This document shows, piece by piece, positions 6,925 through 10,444 of a DNA stretch of 10,444 nucleotides. Location of the stretch: the NCBI GenBank assembly GCA_030037875.1, contig JASHPV010000011.1, positions 1 through 10,444 on the forward strand. The letters run 5' to 3'. Source of the stretch: Thermoplasmata archaeon (GTDB lineage Archaea > Thermoplasmatota > Thermoplasmata > Lutacidiplasmatales > UBA184). The notes under the pieces were generated by a model that saw only the letters and a list, made by a program, of their open reading frames with translations, had not been told where the DNA came from and did not search any database. The number at the start of each line of letters is the position of its first letter. The first letter of the stretch is position 1. The position numbers and the translations under genes are program-made.

Positions 6925-7167
6925 ATGAGGAAGTTCCTTACCGAGCTCCGCGGAAAGACCGTGATGACGAACGATGGACAGATCCTGGGCGCAATCGAGA
7001 ACTTCGTCATCGACACGCAAACAGGCGGCATCGCCCATGTGCTGGTCACCGCGAGCGAGGACGTGGAATCCCGACTGTTCCAAACCGACGCGTCGGGTCG
7101 GCTCGTGCTCCCCTTCAAGAGCATGCGCGCGGTCAAGGACGTCGTCGTGATGGACCTTGGGAAGTAG
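6925..7167 (+). CDS. Small PRC-barrel domain protein
   Basis: An 80-residue protein made of a single PRC-barrel. The family pattern is clear: ELRGKTVMTNDGQILG near residues 7-22, then VIDTQTGGIAHVLV, then LVLPFKSMRAVKDVVVMDL at the end, given as landmark residues. PRC-barrels are small beta-barrels that act as protein-interaction modules; stand-alone archaeal members include the CdpB proteins that bridge the SepF-FtsZ division machinery in haloarchaea, and others linked to RNA metabolism. Which of these roles applies cannot be read from sequence. No signal peptide or membrane helix is present, so it is cytoplasmic. The ATG at 6925 has GAGGG about 8 bases upstream. It overlaps the next gene by 11 bases, which suggests co-translation with the glycosyltransferase. 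Confidence 0.88.
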   Translation: MRKFLTELRGKTVMTNDGQILGAIENFVIDTQTGGIAHVLVTASEDVESRLFQTDASGRLVLPFKSMRAVKDVVVMDLGK

Positions 7168-8047
7168 TGCGGCAAACCCCCCTCCTTTCGTTTCGATAGT
7201 CATCACCGTCCGCCACGAAGCGGCGCATCTTCCCGCGCTCTTCGATAGCCTCCTCCAGCAAGACCCTCCTTTCGAAATCGTCCTCGTTGACGCCGAGTCC
7301 CATGATGGGACGCGGGCCGTCGTCGGACGGTACGCTCGCGAACATCCGGGCCTGATTCGATTCTACGAACACCCCGGCTCCCGCGGCATCGGACGCAACG
7401 AAGGAGCTCGTCTGGCCCGGGGGACGTTCCTGCTCTTCATCGACGGCGACTGCATCGCCGATTCCGATTGGCTCGCCCAGCTGCGGCACGCCCTCACCGA
7501 GACGCTCGTGGCGGCCGGCCGCACGGTCGTGGTCGGCCGACCGGCATACGCGAACCTTGAGAGAGTGGAGCTCTATCAGGGCGGGAAGGATGTCACGTTC
7601 CCATCCTGTAACCTCGCCTACCGGAAATCTCTTTTCCTTCAGCTAGGAGGCTTCGACCCTCGTTTCATCACCGCGGAGGACATCGACCTCAACCTGCGGG
7701 CGGTACAGGCCGGGGCGCATATCCGGTACGTTCCGGAGGCCATCGTCTATCACCGAATGCGGCCCACCTGGTTCCGGTTCCTCTATCAGGCCTTCTGGAA
7801 CGGATACGGCCGGAAGCAGCTGACCGAGAAGCACGGAATGCTCTGGGGCAACTACCGGTACCGGCGGCTGCTCCAGGGCCAACGAAGCGTGCTCGCGTGG
7901 GCTCGGCTCGCCGCCGCCATGACCGGGTATTTCACCCGCGTGGTGACCGGCGGGAACCGACGGCTGACGGGCCCCGCTCCGGTGACCATCGGTACGACTG
8001 TGGGCGCCTCAACTCCGGGGGACTCCGCTTCCCGCGAATCGTCCTAG
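7157..8047 (+). CDS. Family 2 glycosyltransferase
   Basis: A 296-residue GT2 (GT-A fold) enzyme that probably transfers a sugar from a nucleotide-sugar donor to a lipid or protein glycan at the inner face of the membrane. The N-terminal VSIVITVRHEAAHLPALFDSL and EIVLVDAESHDGT form the nucleotide-binding half. The metal-binding DGD is at residues 96-98 and the likely catalytic base is in the EDIDL motif (E174-D175). The C-terminal part (about 205-270) is basic and amphipathic, with a weak hydrophobic stretch, and may attach it to the membrane. The only plausible start is the TTG at 7157, inside the PRC-barrel gene; GTGAT at 7146-7150 could pair with the 16S 3' end. Donor and acceptor are unknown. 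N-glycan assembly for nearby sequon-rich proteins is possible but unproven. Confidence 0.88.
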   Translation: MGSSAANPPPFVSIVITVRHEAAHLPALFDSLLQQDPPFEIVLVDAESHDGTRAVVGRYAREHPGLIRFYEHPGSRGIGRNEGARLARGTFLLFIDGDCIADSDWLAQLRHALTETLVAAGRTVVVGRPAYANLERVELYQGGKDVTFPSCNLAYRKSLFLQLGGFDPRFITAEDIDLNLRAVQAGAHIRYVPEAIVYHRMRPTWFRFLYQAFWNGYGRKQLTEKHGMLWGNYRYRRLLQGQRSVLAWARLAAAMTGYFTRVVTGGNRRLTGPAPVTIGTTVGASTPGDSASRESS

Positions 8048-8355
8048 CGCTCCGGCTTCCAGGCCCGGTGGACGTCCTTCTCGATCTCGTCTCGAAGGGT
8101 CGAGAGCTGTTCCCAGCGGTCGAGCGTGTCGATCGAATCCTTGAGCGCCCGGAGGCAGTCGATGCAGACCCAGCGGGCGCCGACGCGTTTGACCGGCTTC
8201 CGCCGATAGTAAATCTTGTCGCACAGGAAGCACACCCGCATCTCCTGGGTCTGCTGCTCTACGTACGTCTCGAACCGCTTTCCTTCGGCAAGATTCCGCA
8301 ATAGCCGCTTGCCCGATGGGGCGCGCTCGGTGACCGGGGCGGTCGTGTCGCCCAC
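8044..8355 (-). CDS. Small four-cysteine (probable zinc-binding) protein
   Basis: A 103-residue protein with no family I can name. It has CFLC (C42, C45) and CIDC (C64, C67) separated by 18 residues rich in Lys, Arg and Tyr, a spacing typical of a treble-clef or zinc-ribbon finger. A charged N-terminal region and a charged helical C-terminus (about 68-103) flank it, so it may bind a protein or nucleic acid. The GTG start at 8355 has a GGGGG run four bases upstream; the Met at residue 39 is a less likely start. It is the last gene of the V4R-Roadblock operon, 31 bases after the Roadblock stop. Its TAG stop overlaps the glycosyltransferase TAG inside CTAG. Confidence 0.75.
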   Translation of the reverse strand: MGDTTAPVTERAPSGKRLLRNLAEGKRFETYVEQQTQEMRVCFLCDKIYYRRKPVKRVGARWVCIDCLRALKDSIDTLDRWEQLSTLRDEIEKDVHRAWKPER

Positions 8356-8386
8356 GGAACCCCCGAGAACTGCCGGTTGGGGAGCG

Positions 8387-8746
8387 CTAGCCCGTCTTGA
8401 CGAGCTCGGCGACCTTCGTGACCTCGGAGAGCACCTTCGTGGTGTCCACGCCCTGGTCGACGACGGCCACGAGGAGCGCCTTCTTCCCGCTGCCGACGAT
8501 GATCGTCTTCGAGTCGTTCCCCTCGATCACGATCTTTTCCGGTGGAGAACGGTTGAGCTCGGTGTTGGCGGTCGCCGCCGCGCCGAGGATCGTCGCGCAC
8601 ATGATCGCGAAGGTCTCGGTATACACCCCGGCGGGGACGTCGGCGTAGAGCACCAACCCATCGCGGGACACCAGAGCCGTCGCGAGAGCGCTGATCCGCG
8701 TCTTGAGGTCTCGGATCACCGCGCCTACGTTACCAGTTGCCATCAT
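8387..8746 (-). CDS. Roadblock/LC7 domain protein
   Basis: A 119-residue single-domain Roadblock/LC7 protein. Landmarks are an N-terminal helix, ALVSRDGLVLYADVPAG, a central alanine-rich helix (AIMCATILGAAATA), the strand KIVIEGNDSKTIIVGSG, then ALLVAVVD and a C-terminal helix. Roadblock proteins dimerise through this sheet and regulate small GTPases, as MglB does for MglA in bacteria, or act in the Ragulator and dynein light chain of eukaryotes. No membrane or signal segment is seen. It starts at 8746, or at the adjacent ATG at 8743, which gives a better spacing (seven bases) to the GGGGGG run. It is 18 bases after the V4R stop, so the two are almost certainly co-transcribed. No GTPase is in the window. 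Confidence 0.9.
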   Translation of the reverse strand: MMATGNVGAVIRDLKTRISALATALVSRDGLVLYADVPAGVYTETFAIMCATILGAAATANTELNRSPPEKIVIEGNDSKTIIVGSGKKALLVAVVDQGVDTTKVLSEVTKVAELVKTG

Positions 8747-8764
8747 GTTGCCCCCCGGATTCCC

Positions 8765-9169
8765 CTACATCTCCTCGATACGAAAACGGCACTCGGGTTG
8801 ATTCTGACTGGCGCACGCCTCTTCAGTACACTTAACGCGGGTCCCCTTAAAACGTTCGTACAACTCGCGAAGGATTCCCCGCAGCCGGTGGCAGGTCGGA
8901 ATATCGCTTCCAGAGACGACCTCGATGGACCCTTTGACCGCGACGTCCTGGTCGCGGAAGGTTATCCCTTCAATCCACCCCCGCTCTTTCAATATTTCGG
9001 CTGCCCGGTCGTGGAAATGGGCCCGATCCTTCAGGGCCTCCTCGGCCATGTCGGAGCCGATGACGGACCCTTCCTTGAAGAATAACCCGTGACAGGCGTG
9101 GGACATGACCCCCTCGTAGAGGTCATTCACCTTGTGCAGCTCGCCCTGAGTCAACTTCACGGAGCGCAT
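8765..9169 (-). CDS. V4R domain protein
   Basis: A 134-residue V4R-domain protein. V4R domains bind small hydrophobic molecules or mediate signalling and share a fold with Bet3 of the TRAPP complex. The V4R core is at about residues 79-132: VKGSIEV, the TCHRLRG motif (C93), then KCTEEAC (C114, C119) and ECRFRIE (C127). A further cysteine is C26. Conserved cysteines in this family can bind a metal, but this is inferred. The upstream part (about 18-75) holds LFFKEGSVIGSDMAEEA, which resembles the helical lead-in of the family. The frame extends to an ATG at 9190, but a TATA box centred 32 bases before the ATG at 9169 makes that the likely start, with no ribosome-binding site. It leads an operon with the Roadblock and zinc-finger genes. 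Confidence 0.88.
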   Translation of the reverse strand: MRSVKLTQGELHKVNDLYEGVMSHACHGLFFKEGSVIGSDMAEEALKDRAHFHDRAAEILKERGWIEGITFRDQDVAVKGSIEVVSGSDIPTCHRLRGILRELYERFKGTRVKCTEEACASQNQPECRFRIEEM

Positions 9170-9194
9170 GGCGACGGCGCCGCACCCCATCGGT

Positions 9195-9212
9195 CCCTAT
9201 AAAGAAGTTACG
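9195..9212 (-). promoter_or_regulatory. TATA box of the V4R-Roadblock operon
   Basis: On the minus strand TTTATA (9203-9198), preceded by GTAACTTC as a likely TFB element, lies 32 bases (centre to start) ahead of the ATG at 9169. The spacing equals that of the rpl18e promoter and predicts a transcript starting near 9175, downstream of the alternative ATG at 9190. Confidence 0.75.
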
Positions 9213-9406
9213 CGGCCAGAGGGCGCTCGATAACATACCGTCGACCGGTGCGATGGCTCCCCGGCCTTCGCCCTCCTACTCTCCAATGGAGTGGCAGAAA
9301 CTCGCCCATCGCCGTCGCTGCCACCCGTCGCTCCTGCCCCCACCGTGGGTGCCACCTGGGCCCCGAACTTGGGCAAGGTGATGTACTGAGTTCCGGTGCC
9401 GGCGGT
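9213..9406. other. Divergent intergenic region before the aldo/keto reductase, with short palindromes
   Basis: About 190 bases between the V4R promoter and the reductase start. No gene is supported. Three short interrupted palindromes stand out: CTCCA-A-TGGAG (9281-9291), CCCAC-C-GTGGG (9339-9349) and GGTG-C-CACC (9348-9356). They may be operators; no clear TATA box for the reductase is visible. Confidence 0.35.
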
Positions 9407-10399
9407 ATGCGGACCCGACAACTTGGTCGGAACGGTCCCAGGGTCTCCGCCATCGGCCTCGGCTGTATGGGTATGTCCCAGTCGTACGGTACCCCGGACC
9501 GCGCGGAGTCACTGGCGACCATTCATCAAGCGCTGGAGCTCGGTGTCACTTTCCTAGACACGGCGGATGTGTATGGGCCTGCCTCAGCGCCGAACGAGGT
9601 CTTGGTGGGAGAGGCGATTCGGGGCAGACGCAATGAGGTCTTCCTGGCGACCAAAGGAGGGTTGGTGACCGACGCGCCCGGCAGTGCGAGCGGCGTCGAC
9701 GGAAGCCCGGCCCACGTGCGTTCGGCGTGCGACCAGAGCCTGCGCCGTCTCGGAGTGCCGTCGGTCGACCTCTACTACCTCCACCGGGTGGACCCGAAGG
9801 TCCCTATCGAGGACACCGTCCGCGCGATGGCTGGTCTCGTCGACGAGGGCAAGGTCCGGTACCTCGGTCTCTCCGAGGTAAGCCCCCAGACGCTCCGTCG
9901 GGCCCATGCAGTCCACCCGATCACCGCGGTGCAGAGCGAGTATTCCTTGTGGACCCGCGATCCGGAGGACGGAGTGCTCGCCGTCTGCCGCGAGCTCGGT
10001 ATCGGATTCGTTCCGTTCAGCCCGCTAGGCCGAGGATTCCTCACGGGTACCGTGCGGGGGGTCGGGGAGCTCCCCGACGGGGACTTCCGTCGCCGGCTCC
10101 CTCGATTTCAGGAGACGAACATGCCGAACAACCTCGACCTGATCGACGGGCTCTCGGCTGTGGCGGCCCGGAAGAAATGTACTCTGGCTCAACTTGCCCT
10201 CGCGTGGCTGCTCGCACAAGGCGACGACATCGTTCCCATTCCCGGGACTAAGCGGCGCAAGTACCTGGAAGAGAACGTCGCCGCCGTCGAAGTCGGCCTT
10301 TCGGCCTCCGACCTCCGGTCTATCGAGGAGGCGGTCCCAAAAGGTGCAGCGCACGGCGCCCGATACAGTCCGGCGCAGCTCACGCTGGTGAATCAATAA
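9407..10399 (+). CDS. Aldo/keto reductase
   Basis: A 330-residue NAD(P)H-dependent aldo/keto reductase with a TIM-barrel fold, reducing an aldehyde or ketone to an alcohol in the cytoplasm. The catalytic tetrad is complete: D51 in LDTADVYG, Y56 in the same motif, K83 in ATKGG and H126 in YYLHRVD. Near the C-terminus IPIPGTKRRKYLEEN is the cofactor-phosphate binding segment. The N-terminal beta hairpin MRTRQLGRNGPRVSAIGLGCMGM is normal for the family, so the ATG at 9407 is preferred to the ATG at 9248, whose extra 53 residues look non-coding. Family length is normal. The substrate cannot be read from sequence; many archaeal and bacterial relatives have broad specificity. It diverges from the V4R operon. 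Confidence 0.93.
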   Translation: MRTRQLGRNGPRVSAIGLGCMGMSQSYGTPDRAESLATIHQALELGVTFLDTADVYGPASAPNEVLVGEAIRGRRNEVFLATKGGLVTDAPGSASGVDGSPAHVRSACDQSLRRLGVPSVDLYYLHRVDPKVPIEDTVRAMAGLVDEGKVRYLGLSEVSPQTLRRAHAVHPITAVQSEYSLWTRDPEDGVLAVCRELGIGFVPFSPLGRGFLTGTVRGVGELPDGDFRRRLPRFQETNMPNNLDLIDGLSAVAARKKCTLAQLALAWLLAQGDDIVPIPGTKRRKYLEENVAAVEVGLSASDLRSIEEAVPKGAAHGARYSPAQLTLVNQ

Positions 10400-10444
10400 C
10401 TCCCCGACCCATCGATTGCCCGGACCCGCTCCGAATCCCGGAAC

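Noticed and set aside
8216..9085. Plus-strand open frame (289 codons) across the V4R operon
   Set aside because: Antisense to three coherent genes with recognisable V4R and Roadblock domains; translation resembles no protein.
9248..9406. 53-codon N-terminal extension of the aldo/keto reductase
   Set aside because: Its residues match no family feature and the ATG at 9407 starts exactly where aldo/keto reductases normally begin.
10400..10444. Final 45 bases after the reductase stop
   Set aside because: No start codon context, hairpin or promoter is evident; too short to call.

Overview
The window reads as a GC-rich archaeal chromosome segment, most likely from a Thermoplasmatota-type euryarchaeon (phylum is inference; domain is firm). 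The domain call rests on archaeal-type ribosomal genes in the order L18e-L13-S9-RpoN, a Cdc48-type double-AAA ATPase, archaeal TATA boxes about 32 bases ahead of start codons (leaderless or nearly leaderless genes), and Roadblock, V4R and PRC-barrel proteins of archaeal style. Coding density is high. I see no rRNA, tRNA, CRISPR array, insertion sequence or integrase, so there is no sign of a mobile island.

Layout. (1) 2-877 (+): the 3' part of a Cdc48/VAT AAA+ unfoldase, cut by the window edge, ending in a proteasome-docking type Ile-Tyr-Arg. (2) 1015-5224 (+): two genes for cell-surface proteins, a 1111-residue heavily N-glycosylatable PKD/Ig-like protein anchored at its C-terminus and a 258-residue orphan anchored at its N-terminus. 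(3) 6675-5244 (-): the ribosomal/RNA polymerase operon rpl18e-rpl13-rps9-rpoN, tightly spaced and translationally coupled, driven from a TATA box at 6705-6710. (4) 6925-8047 (+): a small PRC-barrel protein overlapping a family 2 glycosyltransferase, divergent from the ribosomal operon. (5) 9169-8044 (-): a three-gene operon of a V4R-domain protein, a Roadblock/LC7 protein and a small four-cysteine protein; its last stop codon shares a CTAG with the glycosyltransferase stop. (6) 9407-10399 (+): an aldo/keto reductase, divergent from the V4R operon.

How the genes fit together. The ribosomal cluster and Cdc48 are core information-processing and protein quality-control genes. The secreted glycoprotein-like pair and the glycosyltransferase fit cell-envelope work, though no direct link between them is shown. 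The most interesting unit is the V4R-Roadblock-zinc protein operon: V4R shares its fold with the Bet3 subunits of eukaryotic TRAPP, and Roadblock proteins regulate small GTPases, so the pair may be a small signalling or GTPase-regulating module. No GTPase gene is in the window.

Several start codons are better placed downstream of the longest reading frame: rpl18e at 6675, the V4R gene at 9169 and the reductase at 9407.
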